The notes below the pieces were generated by a model, which saw nothing but the letters and a program-made list of their open reading frames with translations, was not told the DNA's origin and did no database searches. The position numbers and the translations under genes are program-made. Positions 37,445 to 46,149 of a DNA stretch of 64,000 nucleotides are shown in pieces. The stretch is from Candidatus Gastranaerophilales bacterium (lineage in GTDB: Bacteria > Cyanobacteriota > Vampirovibrionia > Gastranaerophilales > Gastranaerophilaceae). The stretch spans positions 1-64,000 of the forward strand of contig CALVEG010000007.1 in the NCBI GenBank assembly GCA_944326525.1. The letters are read 5' to 3'. The number at the start of each line of letters is the position of its first letter. Position 1 is the first letter of the stretch.

Positions 37445-38992
37445 TTGATAAAAAGCAATATAAAATTAACGTTGATAATAATGGGATTGTGTATGGGTAG
37501 CTGCATAGCATTGGCGGCAGAAAATCCTTATGCAACAATTCAACCAGCCAATCCTTTATCAAAACAAAAGTCCAATAATTTTATATTTCTTGAACCGCAA
37601 AAAGCAACACTGACTAAAAATGACGTATATAATCAATATGCAATCGGCTTAAACAGATTTATGCAAAGCAACGTAAGATCAGCTTACGCAGACTTTGCGA
37701 TTTTAATACAAAGTATTAATCCAAGTGATTACGCTTATTTACATCTTGCAACAAAAATGGCAGATATCGGATTTTTTAATCTTTCTGAACTTGCTCTGAA
37801 AAAAGTGTATGACAAAGATATCTCAGATCTTCTGACTGAAGAAATAAAGAGATTTTACTTTCCCTCAGCAAAACTGACAAGGCAAGATGAAATATATCTT
37901 GGCGAAATATTTTCAAACATAATCTATAACGACCAAAGTCGAGAAGCAACTGCAGAATTAGTAAAAAACACTATTCTAATGCAGGGAAGTGATTATGCGA
38001 ACTATCTTGCAGCACTTGGTTCATTAAAATCAGGTGACTACGAAAACGCTTTAAAATACATAAACACTGCGACTTCAAAAAATCCTCAAAATATGAATTA
38101 TGCAAGACTTAAAGCAGAAATTCTATCCCAAGGTAAAAACCCTAAAGATGCCCAGAAAATAGTTTCATCTATTAAAGAACAACCATTTATTACAACAGAA
38201 TATTTAAACAAAATAAATTCACTTGAGCAATATATACTCTACAAAACGCAAAAAAATGAAAATGCCAAAAATTACCATCTCGGTTATTACTATTATTATG
38301 AAAAAGATTTAAATAAAGCCCTAAGAACACTTCAAAGTGCAGTTTCAACGAAAAAGAAAAGCAACAAAGATGTTTACGCTTTATTATCAAGAGTATATTA
38401 CGACATGAAAGAATATGAAAAAGCCGAAGATTTTGCAAATAAAGCTTACGACTTGAACAAACGAAATATAACAGCACTTTTGGTTTTAGGCGACATAAAT
38501 TTTAGGAACAAAAATTATAAAACCGCATTAAAATATTATGAATCTGCGGCCTCAAAAGAAAAAATATCCCAAATTCCTGAAATAAAAGTTGCTGAAACAT
38601 ATCAAATGCTTGATAACGAAAAGAAATCAAAAGATATTATTGCCAAAATTCTCAAAAACCATTCTGATTGCGCAGAAGCATATTATTATATGGCACTTTT
38701 TGACAAAAGCAGAGAAGTGAATTACTTAAAGCGCGCAATATCAATAAATCTTAAATACAAAGATGCATGGATAGATCTTGCACGTGTGGAGATAGAAAAA
38801 CAGAATTACAAACAAGCAAAGTTTTATCTATCAATCGCAGGATATATTGACGAAAATGATTTTAGATATTATTATTATCAAGGGTTGATTGCCAAGGCAG
38901 AAGGGCAGATCGAAAACGCCGATGCAAATTTCAAAAGAAGCCTTAAACTAAATCCCGACTACACTCCTGCTAAAGAGGAATTGAATATATGA
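37445..38992 (+). CDS. secreted TPR-repeat protein
   Basis: 515 residues from TTG, with AAGGTGAG about 8 bases before. The N-terminal hydrophobic segment ends LCMGSCIALAAE; it may be a signal peptide cut after ALA, or a weak lipobox at MGSC. TPR units run from about 60 to the end, clearest after 270 (for example AEDFANKAYDLNKRNITALLVLGD and GQIENADANFKRSLKLNPDY). TPRs mediate protein contacts. It lies 12 bases after the HD-GYP gene and overlaps the response regulator by 4 bases. Confidence 0.85.
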   Translation: MIKSNIKLTLIIMGLCMGSCIALAAENPYATIQPANPLSKQKSNNFIFLEPQKATLTKNDVYNQYAIGLNRFMQSNVRSAYADFAILIQSINPSDYAYLHLATKMADIGFFNLSELALKKVYDKDISDLLTEEIKRFYFPSAKLTRQDEIYLGEIFSNIIYNDQSREATAELVKNTILMQGSDYANYLAALGSLKSGDYENALKYINTATSKNPQNMNYARLKAEILSQGKNPKDAQKIVSSIKEQPFITTEYLNKINSLEQYILYKTQKNENAKNYHLGYYYYYEKDLNKALRTLQSAVSTKKKSNKDVYALLSRVYYDMKEYEKAEDFANKAYDLNKRNITALLVLGDINFRNKNYKTALKYYESAASKEKISQIPEIKVAETYQMLDNEKKSKDIIAKILKNHSDCAEAYYYMALFDKSREVNYLKRAISINLKYKDAWIDLARVEIEKQNYKQAKFYLSIAGYIDENDFRYYYYQGLIAKAEGQIENADANFKRSLKLNPDYTPAKEELNI

Positions 38993-39636
38993 AGAAGAAT
39001 ATTCTAATAGTAGAAGATCATGAACTAACAAGATTTGGCCTCAAAACTACATTTGAGGGAGTTGATTATGTAGAAAATATTTATGAAGCAGAATCAGCGG
39101 AAAAGGCAATTGAAATATTTAAAGAACATCCGATTGATGTTATAATAATGGATTTAGGCTTACCCAATATGAACGGCATAGAAGCAACAAAAGAAATTCG
39201 TTCAGCAAACAAAGATGTAAAAGTAATTATATTAACATCGCATAATGACGAAAAGGAAGTAATGAACAGCTTAAAAGCCGGTGCAAACGCATATTGTTCA
39301 AAAGAAATTAATCCTCAAAGGCTTGTATCTGTAGTTCAATCAGTTGCAGACGGAGCAGCTTGGTTTGATCCGAGCATTGCTCATATTGTACTAAAAGCAT
39401 CCACTACATCTCACAATTTTGACACTGATGCAAGCGGCAAGGACTACGATTTAACCTCCAGAGAAAAACAGATTTTAAAACTTATGACCGAAGGGTACTC
39501 AAACATGGAAATAGCCCAGCTTTTAGTCATAAGCATAAATACAACCAAAGCCCACGTTGCAAGCATATTGCAAAAATTAGAAGTCGATGACAGACTTCAA
39601 GCAGCATTAAAAGCCCTTAAAAATAATATTGTGTAA
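38989..39636 (+). CDS. NarL/FixJ-family response regulator
   Basis: 215 residues. The receiver domain has E-D at 9-10, phospho-acceptor Asp55 in IIMDLGLPNMNG, Thr in ILTSHND and Lys in YCSKEI. A LuxR-type HTH covers about 150-210 (LTSREKQILKLMTEGYSNMEIAQLL). ATGA overlap with the TPR gene. No histidine kinase is nearby, so the sensor must be encoded elsewhere. Confidence 0.93.
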   Translation: MKKNILIVEDHELTRFGLKTTFEGVDYVENIYEAESAEKAIEIFKEHPIDVIIMDLGLPNMNGIEATKEIRSANKDVKVIILTSHNDEKEVMNSLKAGANAYCSKEINPQRLVSVVQSVADGAAWFDPSIAHIVLKASTTSHNFDTDASGKDYDLTSREKQILKLMTEGYSNMEIAQLLVISINTTKAHVASILQKLEVDDRLQAALKALKNNIV

Positions 39637-39646
39637 AGGAATTAAG

Positions 39647-40276
39647 ATGTCAAATACGGCAAATGTTTTATTAGTCGATGACAATCCTAAATATTTAAAA
39701 GATGCCCTTCCTTACTACGGGTACAATGTACGAGTAGCAATAGACGGTATTCAGGCACTTGAAATTTTAACCGAAGAAAATACAAACTTTGACATAATTT
39801 TACTTGATGTAATGATGCCAAATATGGATGGCTGGGCGACGTTAAAAGCAATAAGATCGCATTCAACAACTAAACATATACCCGTTATTATGATAACTGC
39901 CGTTTCAGAAGAACAAAAAATTGTAGCAGGTTTAAAAATCGGAGCCGATGATTATATAACAAAACCTTTTGTATTACCGAACCTTCTGGCTCGTATGGAA
40001 GCAGTTTTAAGACGAAGCAAATGGACAAAAGAATCATCCCAAAAAAATAATTCACATATAAAATTAGGTAACCCGATTAAATCTTTAACAAACAGGGAAA
40101 AAGAAGTATTAGCACTTGCATCAAAAGGAGCAAGCAACAAAGACATAGCAGAAAAACTTGTACTAAGAGAGGTTACAGTCAAGAGCCACCTTAATAGTAT
40201 CTTTAAGAAACTAAACGTCACAAGCCGAACACAAGCGGTATTATTGGCGATGCAGACAGATTTGATAAAAAATTAA
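39647..40276 (+). CDS. response regulator with LuxR-type output, Ycf29-like
   Basis: 209 residues from the ATG at 39647, with AAAGGA before it; the GTG at 39629 overlaps the previous stop. The receiver has DDN at 11-13, Asp54 in ILLDVMMPNMDGW and KPF (Lys). The HTH of LuxR type is LTNREKEVLALASKGASNKDIAEKL. An OmpR-like receiver with LuxR output is typical of cyanobacterial/plastid Ycf29. It follows the other regulator by 10 bases. The two HTHs are related but not close copies. Confidence 0.9.
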   Translation: MSNTANVLLVDDNPKYLKDALPYYGYNVRVAIDGIQALEILTEENTNFDIILLDVMMPNMDGWATLKAIRSHSTTKHIPVIMITAVSEEQKIVAGLKIGADDYITKPFVLPNLLARMEAVLRRSKWTKESSQKNNSHIKLGNPIKSLTNREKEVLALASKGASNKDIAEKLVLREVTVKSHLNSIFKKLNVTSRTQAVLLAMQTDLIKN

Positions 40277-40304
40277 TAAAAAATATACATAAAAGGAGAA
40301 ACGA

Positions 40305-40835
40305 ATGATTGATTATACAAAGGAAGAATTAGTCGAATTATTGCAAAAATATCCCGAAAAATTCAACGAATGGAAACAGGAGCAGGAGGACGTAGACCTT
40401 AGTGAGGTGGACTTTTCAGGCATTAGCCTTTCCGAGATAGATTTTAGTGACGTTGATTTAAATTCAAGTTCATTTGCAGATTGTTCGCTTTCTTTTGTAA
40501 AATTTGCAGGGGCAGATTTGACATCAGTTGACTTCACAAGAGCAAGAGTTTTGGAATGTGACTTTACTGAAGCACTTTTAAACGGAGCAGATTGCAGCTA
40601 TGCAGAGATGACTTACTGCAATTTTACTGATGCCGATATGGCAGGTTGCATTTTTTCAGAAAGCGATTTAAGCAATTCCGACTTGTCAGCATCAGTAAAT
40701 CTTCACGCTTGCAGATTTGACGAAGACACAGTATGGCCTGACACTGATTTAATGCCGGAAGATTTTGATGCGAAATACAGCAGAGATCTTTCTTCATTGC
40801 AAGATGACGAAGAATCATCCATAAGCGATTACTAA
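40305..40835 (+). CDS. pentapeptide-repeat protein
   Basis: 176 residues, preceded by AAAGGAG. An N-terminal helix (about 1-25) is followed by A(D/N)LxX-type pentapeptides from about 28 to 140 (VDFSG ISLSE IDFSD VDLNS SSFAD and onward), which fold as a right-handed quadrilateral beta-helix. The end CRFDEDTVWPDTDLMPEDFD is a common cap of this family. It is highly acidic. Function unknown; it is last in the HD-GYP operon, 28 bases after the second regulator. Confidence 0.9.
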   Translation: MIDYTKEELVELLQKYPEKFNEWKQEQEDVDLSEVDFSGISLSEIDFSDVDLNSSSFADCSLSFVKFAGADLTSVDFTRARVLECDFTEALLNGADCSYAEMTYCNFTDADMAGCIFSESDLSNSDLSASVNLHACRFDEDTVWPDTDLMPEDFDAKYSRDLSSLQDDEESSISDY

Positions 40836-40854
40836 ACTAATAAATATACAAAAT

Positions 40855-40887
40855 AAAAAAGCGTCTTGTTAATAAGACGCTTTTTTT
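40855..40887. terminator. bidirectional rho-independent terminator
   Basis: Stem AAAAAAGCGTCTT (40855-40867) and AAGACGC followed by seven T (40874-40887). It lies between the convergent pentapeptide and DAHP synthase genes. Confidence 0.9.
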
Positions 40888-40901
40888 ATAACTTTTATTT
40901 C

Positions 40902-41948
40902 TTAAACATCTGCACTAAGGTATTGTTTTTCATAATGAAGTCTGTCACGAAAACGATTAATCCTTTGCATTACTTCCTTAAACATCGGAATAGGAAGGCT
41001 TTGTTTACCATCAGAAAGAGCCTTTTCCGGATCATGGTGAACTTCAATCATAATTCCATCAGCTCCAACAACAAGTCCGGCTTTAGCCAAAGGTTCAATA
41101 AGATATCTTTGTCCTGTGCCATGGCTTGGATCAACAATTATCGGAAGGTGCGAATACTTTTTAATAACCGGAATTGATGCAATATCCATCACATTTCGAG
41201 TAAAAGTACTGTCAAAACTTCTTATTCCTCTTTCACAAAGAATAACATTTTTATTCCCCTGATATAAAATATGTTCAGCAGCCAAAAGAAATTCTCTTAT
41301 GGTACTTGCAAGCCCGCGTTTAAGAATAACAGGCTTGTTGCAGCGTCCAACAGCTTGAAGAAGTTTAAAATTCTGAACATTTCTTGCTCCGATTTGCAAA
41401 ACATCAACATAATCGCACATCATATCAAGATCTGACGCATCCATAACCTCTGATACCGTCAAAAGTCCTGTTTCTTCGCTTGCCTTTTTCAAATATTGAA
41501 GCGCTTTTTCGCCAAAACCTTGAAAATCATACGGAGAAGTTCGAGGTTTAAAAGCACCACCCCTTAAAAACTGACATCCTGCTTCTTTTGCAGCAATAGC
41601 AACTTTTAAAAGACCTTCATAATCATCTTCAACCGAACAAGGTCCAGCCATTACAACCGGTTTATTGTTACCGCCAATCTTAACCCCGTTTGAGAAAGAA
41701 ATAACGGTATCTTCTTCTTGAAGGTCACGTGAAGCTAATCTGTAAGGCTCTCTTATAATCTTAACTTCTTTAACTCCTTCTAATGCAGCTAATCTATCCG
41801 GAGAAACAGTATTTTTATCACCAAAAGCATCGATTACGGTAAGAAGTTCACCTTGATTACATCTAACTCTAAAGCCATTATCAGTCAACAAATCCAATAC
41901 TTTTTGTATGTTAACCTTTGTCGCATTACGCTCCATTACAATAATCAT
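40902..41948 (-). CDS. aroF: 3-deoxy-7-phosphoheptulonate (DAHP) synthase
   Basis: 348 residues with an N-terminal ferredoxin-like regulatory domain (about 1-75) as in the Thermotoga/type I-beta group. The TIM barrel has MAGPCSVED, RGGAFKPRTSPYDFQG, QIGARNVQNF, LKRGLASTIREF, CERGIRSFD and IIVDPSHGTGQR. It joins phosphoenolpyruvate and erythrose-4-phosphate in the first step of aromatic amino acid synthesis. The metal-binding Cys is in AGPCS. The N-terminal domain suggests feedback control by aromatic amino acids. Confidence 0.95.
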   Translation of the reverse strand: MIIVMERNATKVNIQKVLDLLTDNGFRVRCNQGELLTVIDAFGDKNTVSPDRLAALEGVKEVKIIREPYRLASRDLQEEDTVISFSNGVKIGGNNKPVVMAGPCSVEDDYEGLLKVAIAAKEAGCQFLRGGAFKPRTSPYDFQGFGEKALQYLKKASEETGLLTVSEVMDASDLDMMCDYVDVLQIGARNVQNFKLLQAVGRCNKPVILKRGLASTIREFLLAAEHILYQGNKNVILCERGIRSFDSTFTRNVMDIASIPVIKKYSHLPIIVDPSHGTGQRYLIEPLAKAGLVVGADGIMIEVHHDPEKALSDGKQSLPIPMFKEVMQRINRFRDRLHYEKQYLSADV

Positions 41949-42013
41949 AATTCAAATTCCTCTCATTGGGGTTGTACAAAACCTGCGCTGTTAATGTAAC
42001 ATAAACTTATTTT

Positions 42014-42628
42014 TCAATCAATTTTACAACCGTTTTTCGTTAATTTTCTTTTCAAATTAATTGCCGGAAAATATTCCGGAAGAATATTTAAGCAAGTATT
42101 TACAGATTTTAAAGCACTTTCAAAACGTCCTTCCAAAATCGCAAACTCCGCAAGAAGAATGTGAAGTTCAGGATCTTGATAAAAATAATTTTTAGCTCTT
42201 TCAAGAAAAAATCTTGCATAAGAATACACACTATTTTTTAAAAATACACGGCCGATATATTTATAAACCTCAGGATTAACCGAAAAAAACGAATCCGCAT
42301 AACTTAAAACTTCATCAGCATATTCACCTTTTTGGTAATTAATCAAAAGACCCAAATCTATTTCAAGAAAATTTCTCAATTCAAAATATGTAGGATACTG
42401 AACAGGTTTATTTAAAAGGATTCCGGCTAATTTTTCTCCCCACTTAGCACGAGGATCAGCCTCGGAGATTTCCAAGAAAAACTTTTCAGCCTCATCTGGT
42501 TTTGCTGTCAAAATTTTGCAATAAGCAAGTTCAAGCAAGCAATTATTTTTTTCAAAAAAACTTTGACATTCCTCATCAAGAGAGAATGTCAAAAGTTTAT
42601 TTTTAGCATCTTCGTAAGTATTAATCAT
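42014..42628 (-). CDS. TPR-like cytoplasmic protein
   Basis: 204 residues with no signal peptide. Helical pairs fit TPR-like repeats, for example EVYKYIGRVFLKNSVYSYARFF and HILLAEFAILEGRFESALKS. The ATG follows the stop of the secreted TPR gene by 2 bases, so they are cotranscribed and probably coupled. No enzyme motif. Confidence 0.75.
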   Translation of the reverse strand: MINTYEDAKNKLLTFSLDEECQSFFEKNNCLLELAYCKILTAKPDEAEKFFLEISEADPRAKWGEKLAGILLNKPVQYPTYFELRNFLEIDLGLLINYQKGEYADEVLSYADSFFSVNPEVYKYIGRVFLKNSVYSYARFFLERAKNYFYQDPELHILLAEFAILEGRFESALKSVNTCLNILPEYFPAINLKRKLTKNGCKID

Positions 42629-42630
42629 AA

Positions 42631-43626
42631 TTATCTGTCATTATCTGACGTATTAAAATCAAAATTATTCAGCATAGAACTCATCATCATAGACTGAATA
42701 ACTTGCGGATCAACATTTTGAGCACCTTCTTTTGTTCCTGCTTGCATCATATAAGGAAGCATTTGCGCCATTGGGTCATTGTTAGTATTTTGATTATTAC
42801 CCAACATCATATTCATTTGTGCCATTTGCGGATTTTGATACATTGCAGGATTTGGAGTTGATGGTTGAATAGAAACAGTCATGCCCGCTTTTTTTAGAGT
42901 ATTCAAAGCTTCAACAATTTCGTCATTAGAAACTTCGCCATCTGCAAGCGCAATTAAGTTGTCCGTAATATTAAAACTAGAATTTTTATCATCAAATTCT
43001 TTAATTTCCTGAATATCATCACTATTAAGTTCAGGTTTTCTATTAATATTTTTCTGAATAGATTCAAGGTTTTTCAACTTCATTTGTTCTTTCAACTCAG
43101 GAGAAAACCCATCACCATAAGGTGCATTAATAAATTCATCCAAAGGATCCGGTTCTTCACCAACCATCAAATCAGGATCAACACAAAGCGGTCCGCCGAT
43201 AATACAATCCCTGCCTTTTGCAGCATAAGTAGTCATCGCTTCATTTGGGTTGATAGTTATAACTTTTTCATAAGCAGCAACTGCCCCGTCAGAATCACCA
43301 AGATTAGCTAAAGCCATTGCAAGATAGTAATAAGCTCTTGCATTATCAGGGTTTTTCTCTACAAAAGATATAAGTTCCTGTGCAGCACCTGTATAATTAT
43401 TTTTCTTATAATTTGAAACAGCATGTTCTAAATTCGGTTTCGGATAAAGTTTCGGATCATATTCAAAAGCCGAAATAGTTATAGGAGCTTCAACAGGATC
43501 CGCTGATGGAATTGTAGAGCGGTTTATTACAGTATAAGGCTTAGTACTGCCTGCAGCTAAAGAGGCTCCAGTTGTTGCGCCTAATATCAAAACTGTTGAA
43601 ATAAGTAAAGCTAAGTTTTTATTCAT
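42631..43626 (-). CDS. secreted TPR protein with Met/Asn/Gln-rich tail
   Basis: 331 residues from the ATG at 43626, 8 bases after AAGGA; the ATG at 43635 abuts the ribosome site. The signal peptide is MNKNLALLISTVLILGATTGASLA. Two TPRs lie near 60-130 (LEHAVSNYKKNNYTGAAQEL, AYYYLAMALANLGDSDGAV). The C-terminal 90 residues are rich in Met, Asn, Gln and Pro (QMAQMNMMLGNNQNTNND). The tail is unusual and probably disordered. The partner TPR gene follows directly. Confidence 0.8.
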   Translation of the reverse strand: MNKNLALLISTVLILGATTGASLAAGSTKPYTVINRSTIPSADPVEAPITISAFEYDPKLYPKPNLEHAVSNYKKNNYTGAAQELISFVEKNPDNARAYYYLAMALANLGDSDGAVAAYEKVITINPNEAMTTYAAKGRDCIIGGPLCVDPDLMVGEEPDPLDEFINAPYGDGFSPELKEQMKLKNLESIQKNINRKPELNSDDIQEIKEFDDKNSSFNITDNLIALADGEVSNDEIVEALNTLKKAGMTVSIQPSTPNPAMYQNPQMAQMNMMLGNNQNTNNDPMAQMLPYMMQAGTKEGAQNVDPQVIQSMMMSSMLNNFDFNTSDNDR

Positions 43627-43747
43627 CTTAATCATCCTTTATTCTAAACTTAATGATTTTTTTATTGATATCAACTAAAGAGTATAACTCAATTTATTTT
43701 ATTATATACCTTTTTAATAAAATATACACTAATATAAATATATGAAA

Positions 43748-44329
43748 TTACTCATCAGTTTTTTTAAACATGTGTCTTTTTTTGTACAGTATAACAAAAA
43801 ACAGGATAATAAGGACTGTAACACCTAAAATAACCCATTCTATATAATGTTTAATCGCTTCACCGAAGAGCATAAGCACGATACTTACGAGATAAAATCT
43901 CAAACCTCTGCCGAAAAAACTTGCTATCATGAATTTCCAAAAATTCATATTCAAAATTCCGCTGGTAATTGTAAAAATTTTATAAGGAATAGGAGTAAAA
44001 GCAGAGAAAAATACAGCAAACGAACCGTATTTCCCATACATTTTTTCGACATTATCAAACTGTTCGTGTTTGTTTCTAAAAATAAAATTAAAAACAGGAC
44101 GTCCTCCGACATACCCGATAAAATATCCGAAAGCACCGCCGAAAGCAGAAGCTATGGTACAAATTGTGGCATAATAAAGAGCTTTATCCGGCTTTGCGAT
44201 ATCCATAGAAATCAAAAGAATATCAGGCGGGGGCACCAGAAAAAAGCTTTCTATAAAGGAATTAAGAGCCAATCCTTGGACCCCCCAACTTTGAAACAAA
44301 TCATTTATTTTCAAAAGAATATCATGCAT
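43748..44329 (-). CDS. DedA/YqaA-family membrane protein
   Basis: 193 residues. Features of the DedA/VTT family are ESFFLVPPPDILL near the N-terminus, then GGAFGYFIGYVGGRPVF and the re-entrant motif FTPIPYKIFTITSGILNMNFWKF with FFGRGLRFY. Five or so membrane segments. DedA proteins are linked to lipid (undecaprenyl-phosphate or phospholipid) flipping. GGAGAG precedes the ATG, 20 bases after trpS. Confidence 0.88.
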   Translation of the reverse strand: MHDILLKINDLFQSWGVQGLALNSFIESFFLVPPPDILLISMDIAKPDKALYYATICTIASAFGGAFGYFIGYVGGRPVFNFIFRNKHEQFDNVEKMYGKYGSFAVFFSAFTPIPYKIFTITSGILNMNFWKFMIASFFGRGLRFYLVSIVLMLFGEAIKHYIEWVILGVTVLIILFFVILYKKRHMFKKTDE

Positions 44330-44349
44330 TGGCTCTCTCCATAACCGTT

Positions 44350-45351
44350 TTAATACATTCTAACAAGTTTTCGTACTTCTTTAAGGACTTTTTGCGCTTC
44401 CGCACGAGCCTTTTCCGAACCTTTTCTTATAATTTCATGAACAACTTCCGGATTTTGTTCATAGTATGCTCTTTTTTCGCGAATAGGTGCCATTTTTTCA
44501 TTTATAACTTGCGCAAGCTGTCTTTTACAATCCGCACAACCTCTCAAACCTTTTTCGCATTCACATCTAACTTGCTGAACCTGTTCATCCGAGCCGAACA
44601 CTTGCCAATATTTAAATGCAACTTCGCACTCGTCAGGATGTCCCGGATCATCTTTTCTCATTCTGCTTCTGTCAGTAATAGCAGTCATAATTTTTTTAGC
44701 CGTAACTTCCGCAGTATCAGAAATTTTAATATCATTTTGGAAAGATTTGCCCATTTTGTTTCCGTCCAACCCGCAAATCAATGAACAATTATTCAGCAAT
44801 GGTTCCGGCTCATTGAAAAAGTCACATTTATAAATATTGTTGAATCTTCTCGCGATATCACGTGTAATTTCGATATGCGCGACCTGATCAATTCCAACAG
44901 GAATATATGAAGAGTTAAACATCATAATATCCGCACTCATCAAAACAGGATACCCTAACAATCCGTAACTTACCTGCGAATTTGCCCCTTCTTTTGTGCG
45001 AAGAATTTTTGCCATATCCTTAAGGCAAGGATCTCTCTCAACCCAGTTTTGAGGAGTAACCATACTTAAGTAAATATTAAGCTCTGCAATTTCCGGCACC
45101 AACGATTGCACATAAATCGTAGAAACTTCAGGATCAATCCCGCAGCTTAACCAATCTGCAACGACATCAAAAACATCATTTTGAAGATTTTCTGTTTTAT
45201 CGTATTTGGTAGTAAGAGCGTGCCAATCAGCTACAAAGAAAAAGCTTTCATATTGCTTTTGGAGTTTAACCCAATTTTGAATAACTCCAAGATAGTGTCC
45301 CAAATGAAGTTTTCCGGTAGGCCTCATGCCTGATACAATTCGTTTATTCAT
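44350..45351 (-). CDS. trpS: tryptophanyl-tRNA synthetase
   Basis: 333 residues, standard length. Class I motifs are HLGH (16-19) in PTGKLHLGHYLG and KMGKS in DGNKMGKSFQND (the KMSKS loop). Tryptophan pocket residues lie in SYGLLGYPVLMSADIMMF and VPVGIDQ-like PVGIDQVAHIE. It charges tRNA-Trp. AAAGGAC precedes the ATG. Cotranscribed with the DedA gene. Confidence 0.96.
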   Translation of the reverse strand: MNKRIVSGMRPTGKLHLGHYLGVIQNWVKLQKQYESFFFVADWHALTTKYDKTENLQNDVFDVVADWLSCGIDPEVSTIYVQSLVPEIAELNIYLSMVTPQNWVERDPCLKDMAKILRTKEGANSQVSYGLLGYPVLMSADIMMFNSSYIPVGIDQVAHIEITRDIARRFNNIYKCDFFNEPEPLLNNCSLICGLDGNKMGKSFQNDIKISDTAEVTAKKIMTAITDRSRMRKDDPGHPDECEVAFKYWQVFGSDEQVQQVRCECEKGLRGCADCKRQLAQVINEKMAPIREKRAYYEQNPEVVHEIIRKGSEKARAEAQKVLKEVRKLVRMY

Positions 45352-45441
45352 GTTTACACGTCCTTTCTACAAATGACATTATATCAACAAAAAAACTAAT
45401 ATGTAAATAAAAGATTGAGTATGCTAATAAAAGCAAATTGC

Positions 45442-45469
45442 TTGATTTTCAATCAAAAACTGTTATAAT
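45442..45469 (+). promoter_or_regulatory. promoter placing the start site at the ATG (leaderless)
   Basis: TTGATT (45442-45447), 16-base spacer, extended -10 TGtTATAAT (TATAAT 45464-45469). Only 7 bases separate the -10 from the ATG at 45477, so the mRNA should begin at or next to the start codon. This is the best formed of the leaderless promoters in the window. Confidence 0.7.
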
Positions 45470-45476
45470 AGAACTT

Positions 45477-46073
45477 ATGAAAAGAGCTTTATTATGTATG
45501 TTAATATTAGGCAGTTTAAGCGGTATACCGGCTTATTCTGCAGCTCCCCTTGAAAACATACAACTTGAAATGAGAGAGCAGGATCCGGTAATATTAAATC
45601 CTGGAACATTTATCCCCGTAATAAGCGCGCAGGAAATTTCAACACAATATAATTCAGAAGGTTATAAAGTTAAATTTATTGCCACAACTGATTTATTTAT
45701 GTATGAAACCAAAATAGTTCCAGAAAACACCCTTTTTGAGGGCTACATCGAAAAAATGAATGAACCCATAATCGGAACAAACGCTTCAATGATTATCCGA
45801 ATAGCTAAAATGATATTACCTGACGGATATGAACTACCGATGAAGGGATATATTTACACTTCCAATAACAATCTTATAGGCGGAGGTGTTTCAGAACCGG
45901 AAAATTGGATTAGAATGCCCCACTATCAACAAAAATTAAAAGGAACAGCAACACTTCAACTTAAACCGGGCGAAAGAAGAAAAATGGGCGAACACACAAC
46001 TCTCCCCTCCGGTCTTGATTTGCTTATAATACTTACTGAACCGCTAGAAATCACACACGTATTAACAAATTGA
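45477..46073 (+). CDS. secreted protein related to its downstream neighbour
   Basis: 198 residues from ATG. A longer frame from the TTG at 45438 would translate the promoter. The signal peptide is MKRALLCMLILGSLSGIPAYSA. The mature part (GTFIPVISAQEIS, VKFIATTDLFMYETKIVPENT, LFEGYIEKMNEP, IIRIAKMILPDG) matches in order the 46150 protein (GQNIPVITTMALS, SDFYYNGSLIAPAGS, ITGQVLEVSKAK, MIRFTQITTPYG), so the two are paralogues. Function unknown; an envelope role near the Ton system is inference. Confidence 0.75.
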   Translation: MKRALLCMLILGSLSGIPAYSAAPLENIQLEMREQDPVILNPGTFIPVISAQEISTQYNSEGYKVKFIATTDLFMYETKIVPENTLFEGYIEKMNEPIIGTNASMIIRIAKMILPDGYELPMKGYIYTSNNNLIGGGVSEPENWIRMPHYQQKLKGTATLQLKPGERRKMGEHTTLPSGLDLLIILTEPLEITHVLTN

Positions 46074-46149
46074 CAAGAAAATTAAATTAAAATAAAATGT
46101 TATAAAATATAAAAAGTTTAATCAGACATTTAGAAGGGAAGGGATAAAA

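Noticed and set aside
45438..45476. TTG start for the secreted protein at 45477
   Set aside because: It covers the promoter; the product from 45477 begins with a clean signal peptide.
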